From Ephemerocybe angulata (Eukaryota > Basidiomycota > Agaricomycetes > Agaricales > Psathyrellaceae), in assembly GCA_013368325.1 (NCBI GenBank), contig JAACJK010000174.1, forward strand, positions 1-64,000: a stretch of DNA of 64,000 nt. Reading direction: 5' to 3'. This document shows, piece by piece, positions 49,394 to 61,631 of the stretch. The notes beneath the pieces were generated by a model. It was not told where the DNA came from, made no database searches, and worked only from the letters and a program-made list of their open reading frames with translations. Made by a program: the position numbers and the translations under genes. Position 1 is the first letter of the stretch, and each line of letters opens with the position of its first letter.

Positions 49394-50700
49394 CTTGCCT
49401 ATCCTCTATTTCGATGTAACAGTATTACGGCGGGGTGAGGCAGCGATAGGGGAGAAGGAAGATAGCAAGAGATAGATGATAACGTCGCCAGAGATAAGGC
49501 TCCCTATCGTATTGTTTGTGACGCGGTGGTGGCAAGACCTGCGGGGGTGGCGGAGAGCGCGTGGATCGGCGTACATGCGGGGTCGTGGTGCGATATAGGC
49601 CCAGAGGAGTCGGGTGTGGGTCGTCAGAGGTCGAGGGTCGTCGTCGTGCACGTCGTGGGCGGAGGAAAGCAACAGCGAGCCAATTTGCCAGGTCCGCTTT
49701 CCGCTTTGGGCGACATTCCCAATTGGGCAGGCATCAAGAGACGAAATCCCGCGCATGTGATTGGCTCGGCCTTAATGTCAATCGGCCGACAGGCGCTTGG
49801 ACGGGTGCCAAGCCTGGAGTGTGACGCGCCTTTGGTGCGCTCTTGCCTTGTTGAGGAGGACGCGTTGGCAGGGGAGGAAGAGATATCTTTCCATGATCCT
49901 GCCGCGAAGCGCAGGTTTTGGAGTATCTGACAGATGTCAGTTCCATTGTTGCCTTGTGGTTACACCGATATGAAGTGCTCCAACTTCGGATCTCTCTAAT
50001 TGTACGTGTGTGTGTGTGATCATTCAAAGGTAACTACGCCAATTACTGACAGCTACCCCCAGGACGGCTAATGAGCGGGCCCGACTCAGCCAGGCTGGTA
50101 GCTGAACGGGACCGGTAGCGATATCTCCACCCGTACCAGGCCGTTGGAGGTCGGCCTACCGGGAGCCGAAGCAGCCGAGGACCCATGTATCTATCTATCT
50201 CGCCTCCCTTCCCAGACTCATTCGCCTTCACCATGCACTCCAGGTCATACACATAGCCCGCCGTGACCAAGACCGCCTTCCGCAGCCCCAATAGGTACTT
50301 CAAAAGTGGGCCCCATCCAATTCAAAAAGCTGTTCCCTCTCCGCCTCAGGCTCCGAGCACACCGCAAGCACCTGCCGCACGTATTCTCCCCTCCTCTTCA
50401 CCAACGCCGTGCAAGACAAGAGGGGCAGACAGCCACCACTGCATCTTGGCATCAGACCGTCGGCCCGGCCGACACTACGCTCCGAGCGCACAGACCCACC
50501 GGCCGGAGACACTCCGCTCCGGGCGCACAGACCCTCTCCCGCTGATCACCCGCACGACGAGCTCGCCCCTACGAGACGATCGGAGCCTCAGCATATCCCC
50601 TCTCCTACCCCTCTACGACATCCCCCAGTCCGCCACTTTCATCTCTCCTGTCTCCTCCCGCTATTCCAACGGGATCTCTCGTCGGATCCGTATTTTCGAA
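49394..50700. other. SRPK upstream flank and right-arm-specific insert
   Basis: 49394-49990 matches the SRPK upstream region of the left arm (to about 18905). From about 49998 to 51170 the right arm has extra sequence absent from the left. ORFs at 50263-50739 overlap in several frames with low-complexity translations, and I call no gene. Confidence 0.5.
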
Positions 50701-50985
50701 CATCCAGTGTATTTTCACCGCATCCATCGTAGATTTTGACTGTACATGTACAGCGACCTCTTAATCTAACTTCTATCCGCCGACAGTGCGAGCGTAGAGT
50801 GTAGAATGGGTCCCGACGGTGGATGTAAGACGAGCGATCTAGGGAAGCCTTCGAACGACATCCAGTGTATTTTTACCGCATCCATCGTAGATTTTGACTG
50901 TACATGTACAGCGACCTCTTAGTCTAACGTCTATCCGCCGACAGTGCGAGCGTAGAGTGTAGAATGGGTCCCGATGGTGGTGTTA
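50701..50985. repeat. Tandem duplication, 159-bp period
   Basis: About 125 bp beginning ATCCAGTGTATTTTCACCGC at 50702 recur at 50861 with few changes. Both contain the palindrome TGTACATGTACA. Confidence 0.88.
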
Positions 50986-51256
50986 AAGTAGAAAGCGACC
51001 GACCAGGGATGAAGAGAATCACAGTGTCAGGAGGCTGTGATGCGTCTTTCTGGGGCCACCATAGACAGTGAGCAGGCCCTAGAGGTTTCTTGTGCTGGAA
51101 TATGGCTTGATGTGCAACACAGACTTCATGCTTCGGATTCAATATGAGCGGGGAGAGGAAAGAAGAAGAGAAGTATCGCAGATAAAGATTAAACAGCTGC
51201 TTGATACACGCCGGAGTTTCTAGAGACAATCGATCCACGTACCTCTACTCTCTAAG

Positions 51257-51766
51257 TCTCGCGAGTCAGTCGATAACTGAACCCAACTCAACGATGCAAC
51301 ATACTTAAGTATGTACGCCTCGTAGCGCCAGATATGGGCAGTGCGAGATATCCTTCAACCGTCACGTCGCCCCCACGTAGAGTCTATGTACAGATACGAG
51401 ATGTGCTTAGAAGCCGACACTTCATGCCATACCCGGTATACTCCTTTGCTCATTACACCCATCCTCCACCGTCCATCGCAGCTCTAAAACTAATATCACA
51501 CATTCAATTCTCACTAAACCGTCCTCAGCTCCCCCGATCCCCGGTGCAGACGAACGATAGAAAACTAAGTAACACCTCTGAGCGAATACGTTGACTGTTC
51601 CTCATTTACGATTATTTGTGCACACCAGGATCGCGCTTGCCTTAAATACAGCACGTATCCAGACAGTGGGCGTGCCGTGAATGCGACCTTCGAGAGGATA
51701 GGGTAGATCAGGACTCATTGCGCAACAAAAGTTATCTTCATTAGTACTTGTCCGGGTCGTCCCACC
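51257..51766 (+). repeat. Dispersed repeat R1, right-arm copy
   Basis: Runs from CGCGAGTCAGTCGATAACTG to AGTACTTGTCCGGGTCGTCC. Homologous to 57102-57813 (same strand) and 18450-18810 (opposite strand). No coding frame, terminal repeat or poly(A) seen. 51767-53020 beyond it has only patchy arm homology and no gene. Confidence 0.7.
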
Positions 51767-53020
51767 CCGATTCACCACTATCGCTCATGTGAACGCCTCA
51801 ATTGAATAAGGGGACGAGCTTGCGAAGTCCATTGTGCTTGTGGTCTATGGGTAGTGATTCTGTGGCGGTATGGTACGACCAATCGGCGACTCCACTGAGA
51901 GTCCATCGATCCCACCATCCGCGAAATTATCCAGCCAGGCGTAGCGCCACAGTGGATTGTACTTTGTAGCGATAGTGGAAGGTGCGACATACGTACAATG
52001 AGGTTCGGAGGCGAGCGCGGTGTGGAGAGCAATATGGTATATCCTCCCTCCGCGAGTCGCGGTTCATACTTTCAATAAATCCTCCGAGTCGTGTCCCGCT
52101 ATCGAGGTGTACGAGGAAGTGAGTGCGCGAAGTATCATAGACCCGACCGATGTCGTTGATATCTCATCGCTGCATGTGCGTCCCATACAAGCTTCAGCGT
52201 CGCCGAGCGATGGGCAGGTCACGATCTTAGTTGATTCTCGCTCAAGGGCGGTGTCTGGCAGCTCTGGCTCACTGGATATTACCACCGTCCTATTAGTGAA
52301 CATGCTCGTGCACAATGGTGATTGCGTTAAACGCGCATCTCTATATATTCATGTAGGTATCCGCTGATGACGAACAGTGCGGCCCTTTAAGCGCTCATTC
52401 GTCGGCATGTTTGGATTTTTAGAAAGTGAGTAGTCTTTAGTAGAGTGCGATATTAAAGGCTCTGCGTCTCCGATAGCAGGGCCATACTACAATGTAGTGT
52501 GGGAGGGGGAGTGCTTCAGGTAGTGAAAGCGACGAGGAACTCGAGAGAAATGAGGTGGTACGTACGTGTACACAAGAGCTGGAGAATTTGAATGAGGGTA
52601 TGGTGATCAGGCCCAGCTTCGATTCGGAGAAACCCAGGTGGTAATCATTCACCGCGACTAGAATTGCTCATGTACATACACGTAAGTTCTAGGTACTCCC
52701 GCTCCTTGTAAAGCTGCATTTCTTTGTTCATCCGCTCGACAAAAAGATGACGATCGCGTACCCCGCTTTGCGGATCGACTCGTCTGATGAACCTCGCCTT
52801 CGCTTCTTACCTAACTCTGAGTCTTCAGTCACTCTCCAGCGTCTGTTCCCTTCACAAAGCCCCGTTCCTTACAAGGCCGCCGAATGGAATTTGAGCGCTA
52901 CACAGCCGGTAGCTGTGGTTTGACACTAAGGTCGTATCTTTTAGGTCTCGACAAACCGCGCACAATGGCTGCGCCCACCGCATACTTTACACCTTTTCGA
53001 ATGCCATCCTCGACCAGATA

Positions 53021-53711
53021 ATGTCAGAGGGCGACGCTTCCAAAAAGCGATGTACTGCAAGTGCGAACCCTGTTGACCTCGACGACGCAACCTACGCATG
53101 TAAAAGAGGGCTGGAGATTATCCCTCCGGAACATGTAGACCTGCCTCAGTGGAACGTCAACCTCGGCTGTGCGCTCTGGGATCGCTCCAATATCCCTCGA
53201 TGCCATCTTACCAGAACAGAAGGTCGTAAACCTCACTCCAGAGGATTATACCAGTCTACTGATGTTACGCAAACTTGTCATGTTGTCCCAGTCTCGCTTC
53301 GAGTACACTGACGATCTTGCTGACCTCGACTCCGATTATATCTCATTAAGGCGAAGATCAGTGCGCCTCACTTCTGAGGAAGATACGGACGTACCGAAAA
53401 GGCTCTCCACTTTCGGGTCATTCCTTCAACTTCACTTCCAGCGTGTCAGAAAATTTGAAGTCATCGAGGAAGCGATCGCATTACAAAAGAGAGCTCACCA
53501 CCGACGAACATCCAGATATGCCTACGGACCGGGTAACAGAGACCAGCACACAATGCTCACCGCCCTAGAGCCATGCTATCACACCTGGTTTGCGCGCTTT
53601 GAGGATCTCGCCGAGCTCGGCGATATTCTAAGCATAGGAGAGTCTCGCGAGAAAGTTGACGACCTTGGCAGAGCCATTTCATTACTCGGGCAACATGATT
53701 TCTTATCCTGA
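53021..53711 (+). pseudogene. TPR-repeat protein relic, right arm
   Basis: Two frames with a shift near 53190. The first encodes DLDDATYACKRGLEIIPPEH and WNVNLGCALWDRS. The second encodes SRFEYTDDLADLDSDYISL, EEDTDVPKRLSTFGSFLQLH and EEAIALQKRAHHR. These are TPR-like units. Less decayed than the left-arm relic at 15880-16392. Confidence 0.68.
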
Positions 53712-53728
53712 GGGTGCTGCAAAAATGA

Positions 53729-54085
53729 CACTGCGTGTGTGGTCGCATATTTCCACCAGAAATACGGTGGAAATAGGATGGAAATAGCCAATATATTTCC
53801 ATCCTATTTCCGGATGAAGTAGTCCGGAAAAATCATAACCATATTTCTACTATATTTTGGACCAGAAATAGTAAGGGCATACTGAATATCATTTGTTGGT
53901 TTACTGTGCACAAATCGGGGAGCAAATTGCGTATATACCTTGATATTTCTGGCTTGAAATATGTTGGAAATATGGATTCCATATTTCTAGACTACTTCTT
54001 ACGGAAATATTGTAGAAATACTTCGAACATTTACATAGTATTTCAACAATATTTCTTCCTGAAATAGCGGGCAACCCACGCAGTG
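53729..54085. mobile_element. 357-bp CACTG-type miniature transposon
   Basis: Ends are short inverted repeats CACTGCGTG, flanked by a 3-bp TGA duplication (53726-53728 and 54086-54088). The interior is AT-rich with many GGAAATA/TATTTCC motifs in both orientations. The left arm at 15621-15625 has the unoccupied site with one TGA. CACTA/CACTG ends with 3-bp duplications are typical of the CACTA (CMC/EnSpm) superfamily. Assignment is by these features only. Confidence 0.85.
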
Positions 54086-55350
54086 TGATAGTCTCTGAGG
54101 CCTGATTCCGTAGAGATACCAGGAAACTAGGTCGCAGTGTCCCCCATCGACGTGGTTTCCTACGGGGAGTACCCATGGGTCTGCAAGAAGCGTTTGTTTC
54201 CGGACCTTGTGATCGACAAGGGTGGACTTGTGGTGTGAAACTAAATGGAGCGTAGCTCCGGGCATGCCGTGAATCCTGATCCGCATTTGATTGTTTTAGC
54301 GCCCGTGTTGGGACTTTGCAGGGGATGGTTTACGTTCGTACGTACGTACGTACGTACGTAGGTGTAGTTGGCATGAATCAGTGAGGTGGTTGTGAGAGTG
54401 AGGCCATGTTGTGGAGCGGGGTTACGCCGTGCGCCCTGGAATGTACTATGGTAGACTCTATGGTGCAAAGGTTTGAACGGTCTGGGGCGACCGTTGAAGG
54501 GAAGTCAATGCTTATTATGTTATCAGCCATAAGGAGTGATGTTTTAATTGTTGCAGTATAGCTGTGGGCTGTACGTACATATATGAAAGCTGTGAGGTGG
54601 CGACCACTGGCATCTTTCGTCTTGGTGTGCGAAACGGCGCCCTGAAAGCATCCGTTCACAGCACGGGAAGATGGAAGCGTCAAGCGACGGCAAAGCTCAG
54701 GTCATCGACGCTTATAATGATTTTTCGGAGTCAATCGAGTGGTGGTCCCATGGCGAGGATCGCCAGGCCAATATACACAGAGATCCTGCAGCAAAGCGAA
54801 TGTGGCTATGATTTTGGGAAACAGTTGCACTTCCGCAAGAGCCTCAAGAGACTTGTACCTTCATCCAAAACCTTCTTCCGTACTTAGATTTACACTCTTC
54901 CTTCCGTACTTACCCAGTGCCGGCGCCGTCACATGTGGAGCGGCCAGTTCGGCGCCCGCTCCCACGTCGGCCAGAAGATTCCTGAGCGCTCATCACCGTT
55001 GATCAGGGTCGGGCCTTTGTGCGCATGTGCGACAAATATCTCCGAGTCAAAGTCCTTTGTGAGCGCCCAGTGAGTGCCACATATCCTGCGGGTATGGCGG
55101 CGGTGATCCCTCTCCTACAGGGATTGAACTCCACCGGCAGCAGCTGCGCTATTGGCCTACGAAAAGCATAAAAGCTGGGACTCAATGGTCGGTATTCAAC
55201 AGTTCCTCTCAGCCTAAACTCTTCCCTTCAATCGACTTAGCAATCACAATCAATTCTCAACCCTCTCCACGCTAAATTCTATACACCATAGTTATCTCAT
55301 CCTTTGAACATTCCACACCAGCCCACACACACACCATACCATTATTTACA
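54086..55350. other. Arm homology, no supportable gene
   Basis: Matches 14040-15620 of the left arm at roughly 90 percent or better. A (CGTA)n tract lies at 54335-54361. ORFs (54378-54683, 54739-55002) have left-arm counterparts but overlap on both strands and show no features. Confidence 0.5.
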
Positions 55351-56018
55351 ATGCGCTTCGCTTCAATCCTCACTCTTATTCCTCTGGCGCTCTCCCTGGG
55401 CTTGCTTGCGAATGCCTCCGACGTGCGTTATTATATCCCACCTTGCACGTTGACGTTCGCTCACATCACTTTCTTAGAACTCATTCGATAGCCGGGAGTA
55501 CGTCGACGAGCTCAGTGCCCGCGAATACCACGACGACGCTCTTGCGACTCGCGAGATACTATCCGACCTCTCGACTCGTGAGCTCATCGACGAGCTGAGC
55601 GATCGCCTAGAGAGGCGTTGGAACTACACTTGCAAGGTGTGCTCCAAGACTTTCATGCAAACGGTACGCTTCTAGCTCTCCCTCCTTGAACCTTCGTCCC
55701 CACCCTTGAGTGGAATACGATGGAAAGAGGGCAAATCTGTTACCATGACGGGATGAGCACTCACTCTCTCTAATTTAGCCTAAGGGTATGAATGCCGTTT
55801 GCAAGAAGGAGATTATCGAACACGTGTTCAGATCTCAAAATGACGGCAAATACAGATGCAGTGTTTGCGGCAAGGATTGGAACACTCGCGTGCGTAGCTT
55901 GAACAGACATTTATTGCTAAATGCTGATGCCCTCCATTTTACAGCCTACAGGGATGGCCGCCGTGTGCTCCACCAAGATCGTCGAGCATCAATTCTGAGG
56001 AAACATCGACCCTGGTGA
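55351..56018 (+). CDS. Secreted protein with two C2H2-like zinc fingers (right-arm copy)
   Basis: Exons 55351-55422, 55478-55663 and 55779-56018, 165 aa, same structure as the gene at 13104-13771. I saw only two residue differences between the copies (His for Asn in the REYHDDAL repeat, Val for Arg in IIEHVFRS). Signal peptide, RE-x-x-DEL repeats with terminal dibasic RR, CKVCSKTF, and CSVCGKDW...NRH finger are all kept. The promoter region (about 55200-55350, CACACACACCATACC before the ATG) is also nearly identical in both arms, so both genes are probably expressible. Confidence 0.82.
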
Positions 56019-57101
56019 TGGCGCCTTCCCTTTCTGTGACGGTCTGAGTCTCATTGAGGCGTCCTCCTTATATTTATCTCACCTTCGCACGCCTACGGGC
56101 CCATTTACAGTTTATATGATCGTATTTACTACCTCCTCCTTGTATATGCCTTCGACTTGTCGGTATCCAAAGTTGTTGAGCTCCCCTAGTTTTTGAGTGT
56201 TCAAGGCATTTTCAGATTCCCCAACCCTATGTTTGCGTTTTACGCTACAAGCTCTCCAGCTCCGGAGTCCAAACCCTGTCGCCTGAGCTGATGCTTTGAC
56301 GTGCCACAAATGGGGCACTTCCCTGAGCTTAGTGTGAATATCATGATTAAGCTGCACGCCAACCCTGCCGTGCGACGACTCCGCCTTCCCAGCGCAGTTA
56401 GGCGAAGCACTGACCTACACATGCGCCCAAAAGGTCACGCACTAAATGTATGTGACTACCATTCGGAAGGAACCCCAACTCACGATCGACCTCAAACGGG
56501 GTACGCTGGACTGGCGCGTACCTCACCTTTAGGCACCTATTATGTGTGCGTGTTTGTCAGCTCCTTCATGAAGCCAGCCATAAAGTCCGGAAGGTAAAAG
56601 TCCGCAGATAGATGCCATCTCTATTCTCGCTGGACTGGTGTGCTGGCGCACCTGTAGAGTCCAGAGTACCCTACCTCCATGAGTACACCTCATAGCTAGC
56701 CTACTTTTGAAAAGTTACTTGCAAGACGAGGGTACCCAATCAGTCGTCACTTCCAATTGAAGTTATCCTCGTAAGATATCAGATGCATGCGGAAGAGCTA
56801 CATTGGAGTTGCCCACAAAGGTCTCGGGAAGGCAGCTGTGGTGAGTCTGAAATTAGGGCGTGTCTTGTCACTGCAGCTCGGCGGGATAGTTAGAGGAATT
56901 GGTCCACAGTAAACAACACCACAGCACCACCTCTCCAGCCACAGGGACGCTCTATAAACGGGCCTTAGGTCCTTTCAAATCGATTTGTTAGATGCGTCTT
57001 TCCATCTATATCATCCTTATTCGCCGCGACTAATTAATTCCTCGATACACATTGGACTGTCCTGTCTAGAAACAACGAGTACAAGCCCGAGTATACGGTT
57101 G
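56019..57101. other. Near-identical arm sequence, no called gene
   Basis: Matches 12130-13100. The 98-codon frame 56301-56597 is the same as at 12525-12821 but overlaps an opposite-strand frame, and I cannot tell which, if any, is coding. Confidence 0.4.
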
Positions 57102-57813
57102 GTCTCGCGAGTCAGTCGAGAACTGAATTTCATTTGACTCACTCCGAAGGACGCAACATATATGTACCTCGCAGCGGCAGATATGGACAGTACGATATAT
57201 CCTTCAAGCATCACGTCCCTCTTACATTCCCCGAATAACTCCCCACGTGGAGACTTTGTACAGAAACGAGATGTGCTTCAAAACTGACGCTTCGTGCCAC
57301 ACCCGACGGTATACTGCGTTACTCAGCATACCCCTTGCGCCCATCTTCCACCGTCCATCGCAGCACTACATCGAGTCAGCATTTAACATCATATTCAATT
57401 CTCACTAAACCGTACTCATCTTCCCGATCCCCGGTATAGACAAACCATCGAATCAAATAACAGCTCTGAGCGAGTGACGGTTCCTCACTTACGCCGATTA
57501 TCCACCCCCAGATCGCGCTTACAAGTGAGGATACCGAATACATCCACACGTATCAAGACAGTGGGCGTGCCATGAATGCGATATTCGAGAGGATCGTTAG
57601 TTCAGGTCGCATGGAAAACTGGGGTACGCATTCTCAGTCGACCGTGGAGGGTGCACTTATAGGCAAAGGAATCAGCCTCGGAGCATGGACGAATCATCTG
57701 TGAGCAAGGTTCCCATTCCGATTGTCATACTACGTATGGATGAACGAATCTTTGAGAGCCTAATGCAACGGCAACGAAAGTCATATCTATCAGTACTTGT
57801 CCGGGTCGTCCCA
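57102..57813 (+). repeat. Dispersed repeat R1, longest copy
   Basis: Shares CGCGAGTCAGTCGAGAACTG, CACCGTCCATCGCAGCAC, TTCAATTCTCACTAAACCGT and AGTACTTGTCCGGGTCGTCC with the copies at 51257 and 18450. Absent at the matching place in the left arm. No ORF of note. Confidence 0.7.
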
Positions 57814-58137
57814 ACATATTTGTTCTACCCAGAGAGCGGGGAGGATGTCGTGACTCAGTACCTGCTGACAAGTCCTCAGAGCGAGCTTTAAAGCGCTCGA
57901 AATATCGGTGAGTATTATCCGTTATTATCGATATTGACGTGTCCAACCGTATTACTCATTCAGAAAAGGTCTGCATCGATCCCACCGATAATTTGGTGGT
58001 GAGCCACAGCGTCGCTCTCCTTCCTTCCCATGCATGCCGCCAGGATATACGGGGAAGCCGACGAGTTGAAAGAGAAAAACAAGATGTATAAATGTAACTG
58101 TGAGTAAGTAACCGCACACCGTCCTATCGTTCTTTTA

Positions 58138-58518
58138 CTATTTCAAGCTCGCCAGGTATGTGATCTCCGCCTTGTTTAACGAACCCATAAAGTTTTCAAG
58201 CGACATCATTTTGCTCAGACCGCTTGCGCTGGGGTCCTGGAGCACCCTTTTGACCTCGTTCAGCAAAGCTTTCTTTTCCTCGTCCGTCAAATCGACTTGG
58301 GGACCCTCGTTCAAGCTCTTGAACGAAGGAATGTGCCGCCACGCCCGCCGAAACAAGTCAGAGTCATTCTCATCCCCCATGAGGGTTGCCAGAGACAGAG
58401 TTTGGTTCTGTTGCTTCAGACGAGCAATCAGCTCAGCGGGAGTGGGGACGGTCTCGCGAGACTTTTGCCCGGGAGTAGAAGCTTGAGACTGAGACTGGGA
58501 GTTGTCGGTGGTGTTCAT
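58138..58518 (-). CDS. Family-X small protein, 126 aa (right-arm copy)
   Basis: Collinear with the left-arm gene 11016-11396, the same length and with no indels. Differences are scattered substitutions (for example TVPTPAELIARLKQQNQTLS against VLTPAELIARLKQRNQPPS). The conserved core RRAWRHIPSFKSLNEGPQVD is unchanged. Keeping the frame between decayed neighbours argues for selection. The upstream block (58620-58890) retains the CAAAGC and TTGACAA motifs. Confidence 0.78.
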   Translation of the reverse strand: MNTTDNSQSQSQASTPGQKSRETVPTPAELIARLKQQNQTLSLATLMGDENDSDLFRRAWRHIPSFKSLNEGPQVDLTDEEKKALLNEVKRVLQDPSASGLSKMMSLENFMGSLNKAEITYLASLK

Positions 58519-58619
58519 GATGAGTGCGAGTGGGTGTTCGGTGGCTTGAGGGGTTAGATAAATTGAATGTGGCGTTGGGTGAATGGTTTGCCGTGTGTTG
58601 AAGTGTAAAAGTGGGTGAG

Positions 58620-58890
58620 GCCAAGGGAAAATGGTATAGTTTCTCGCCTTGATTTCGGTGAGTATATATACGCAGTGTGCGTGGTACAAAGCGCAAGTGT
58701 ACGCCATGCTTTGAAGCCTTGGTCACTTGACAATTCAACTACACGGTAATCATTCTTGGGTGCAAAGCAACGAGCGTACGCCCACTGGTCAAAGTCACTA
58801 CATAATTTACCGTGCTTTGCGGGCTATCCAATACAACCTTGGTCAATTGACAACGCATCTACACGGGCATTGGCATTCACCTTCCCGTGA
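58620..58890 (-). promoter_or_regulatory. Upstream block of family-X gene, right arm
   Basis: Contains GGTCACTTGACAATTCAACT (58721) and GGTCAATTGACAACGCATCT (58841), each followed by ACACGG. The second leads into the hairpin CACGGGCATT...TTCCCGTG (about 58863-58890). CAAAGC motifs lie at about 58687, 58709, 58772 and 58815. The arrangement mirrors 10634-10960. Confidence 0.62.
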
Positions 58891-59072
58891 AGGGATACGA
58901 GGCCGGTCCACTTGCGGGCGTGGACAAACGCACCCTGCGCCGGTATCGCGCTGTGTGGGTTGATGATGCGCATGACATGGCACGGTTCCGACTTGCAGCG
59001 GAGGTATATGTCCCCAGTGAAGGGAGCATAATCCCTGGACATAACGACCTAGCACCCGTTACATTGACCTAA
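58887..59072 (+). pseudogene. Fragment of an unrecognised protein (RYRAVWV motif), right arm
   Basis: Encodes RRYRAVWVDDAHDMARF, LAAEVYVPSEGSIIPGHNDL and stops at 59072. Counterpart of 10445-10640. The hairpin block lies directly 5' of it, so it may be the 3' part of a gene truncated at this block. Confidence 0.42.
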
Positions 59073-60000
59073 ACAGCTAGTAAACTGGCGCTGTTACCTT
59101 CCTCCACGGACACTGTGCTTATGTCATATCGATTTTACATTAATAAAATAGCCCTTGAGGAGAATGTATCTACAGGATGCCCAAAAGATCAACAAAAGAT
59201 GTCATTTATCATTTCAGATGATTGTAGTAAGAAATTGCAGTATAACTGAAGACAGAACGACACAAGGCTACCTCGAACAGTTTCTGACATTGAATATGCT
59301 TCTGATCCTCAAGACGATCCAACTCAATCGCAGCCACCCGTATCTCACGGCGTGCAGAGTCGTACCTACTACCTTAAATTGGAGAGGAAATTTGATACAC
59401 GGAAACTGAACAATCTACCATGCCCGTTCGATGTGCATAAGATATACCCATTACTTGTAGCTAAAGATAGTATCTGATGTCTTGATGTGGTCCTGGATCC
59501 ACACAGTTGCCCTCCCGTGACGCCTGCGTAAGCCTCAGCTGTGAAGTACCAATCATGTATCCGCAGCGTCCAACGTTAGGATAGAGAGTTGAGCTCGAGA
59601 AGCGAAACTGACAGTCCTAGTCGACCCCAGGTTGAGAATTAACGTTGCCTATCAACCATACATTCTTTTCATGAACGTGCTCGTACGTACCAACCTCACG
59701 GAGGCAAATTCCAAAAAGAATAACGTAAAACGCCGAAGCGCGAATTCGAACGATACGGGAGATGCAGGAAACCGACGAGCGGTGCGTAAAGCTCGTATGC
59801 ACCTAGCTGCCCTTGAGATCCTACCTGCTAAACGTAAGAGAAAATCACCCTCTCACAATTCGCCAGCGAAACAACCGACCACCGTCAGTCGCTCCAGCTC
59901 CACGTCGGCCAGCGAGCCCGCGCGTGAACGAGATAGCGAAAGGGAGTGAGGGCCGAGCAATGGCACGTTTCACCGGGGTTCATCGACGACGAGTCGTAAC
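59073..60000. other. Arm homology, no supportable gene
   Basis: Matches about 8700-9410 of the left arm. The 59632-59949 frame overlaps others and is unsupported. Confidence 0.5.
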
Positions 60001-61280
60001 CACATGACCACGGAAAGGAAACACGAATAAAGCTAGCGTAAAGGCGGAACCAGCACCCGCTGATCACGGCCGTACGAACACAGATAGACGTCCTAGCCGC
60101 CGAACCCTAAGCGAAGCTGAAGTCCTATTCCACGATATTCATCGAGTCCACACCGATCATACGAAGAGCGCCCATCGGAGAGATTATCCACGTCGACGGA
60201 TCCTACCCAGACGAACTGAGGCCCAGACCACACCGACGGTAGAGACGATCCCCCCATGCGCGCACAAGTTTGTCGGAAGAGTATCAGGTGAATGCGTGAA
60301 CGGACACAGACCGGGGTGTCGAAAGGGATAATAGACAGAGCGGCCGACAGAACAAGCTGAGAACGATAAACGTGGTCATATGAACATATGAACGCCTGTG
60401 ATAGAAACACGCACCCCCAACGGAAGCGCCCCGAACGTACCCCAACGTCCGCCGACCGACCGAAACCCCAGATCGATCATCGAGCGCCCTCTCAAAACGG
60501 TGCTGATAGCCCAAAGAACGGGAATCTCGAGGCAACGCGAGCATGAGAAAAGTAAACGCGAGCAGAGGAATGAAACACAAAGGAGCACATGGGCACGGTA
60601 ACGGAGACGAGGAGGCAAAGTAACCTCGACAAACAAGCCCGATACGGATATGAAAGCGAGAATTGGGCGCCATCCCCGGCCAGATTTCGAGCGCACCACA
60701 TGACAATGCAGGAATGTACGGAAGAGCGGCGCAGCCTCGCACATAGCCAAGCGCTGCCGCACTTGCGTTGTAACCCCCACCGTTCAGAGTGCGCGCAGAG
60801 CTGGTTCGGGGTCGGCGGACCATGTGGTAGGTCGACGAGTAGACGGGCGGGACACACTGAGGATCGTGCACGAACGAAAGGGAGAAAGAGATAGTGCAGA
60901 ACGAAGCGAGGCTGTAAGAGCGGAACCAAAGGGAGAACGCACATACAACGTCGCGGTACGCCAGATCGAGGGATGTGAGGTGTAGCCCTGGGAGGCGTCT
61001 TGGACGCGGAGGGAGGTATCCTGCACAGAGAATAGCGAAAGGGGGCAGGGAGAGAGACGACGCACCCAGGGCATATGACACCACAACCCCTCACAGCGCC
61101 GATCGATGCAAAACAGGCCACCCCACCACCATATGCGTCAGAACACGGGTAATAAGCCGCCACAGAAAGAGTGATCTTGTCGAGCGCGGTCTTCGTGCAT
61201 GGCGGTTCGGATTTTACGATATAGAGAACGACGCGAAGGTTCTGAGTGTGGGTGGGATGGGATGTTTAGATCATAGGATG
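60000..61280 (-). pseudogene. Decayed SRPK kinase fragment, right arm
   Basis: 61165-61240 (minus) reads like the SRPK exon 2 start ([16 protein letters not shown] region, now YRKIRTAMHEDRARQDH). Decayed intron-like sequence follows down to about 60000. Counterpart of 7168-8690. Long ORFs on the minus strand (60284-61084, 60492-61163) cross it in several frames and are not genes. Confidence 0.6.
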
Positions 61281-61631
61281 GACGTATACTCACCAAGCAC
61301 CGGCTTATACATCGCATATGTCCACGTTGGGTATTCGAGGCGAAGGGAGGCAATGAAGATAGATATGAGCGTTCAACGTACCACAATTATATACGGATAC
61401 CTACCCCAGTGCAGTATCCAAGACCCATTCTCAGAAGTAATTGCATGAGGAGAACCGGTTACCGGGTTTGAGCGGCTCACGACTTTAAAGTGCCAACTTC
61501 ACAACAGCTTCCTACAATCCCTCTACTCATCACGTATATCTAGAAGTTGGGACCTGGGTAATTAATGTACGGTAAACATAAAGCCTTTCACTCGCCTCTG
61601 CATCTCCCCTTTATCAGCCTACTCTCTCCCC

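Noticed and set aside
60284..61163. Minus-strand ORFs of 266 and 223 codons
   Set aside because: Overlap in different frames over decayed SRPK sequence; the left-arm copy does not keep them open.
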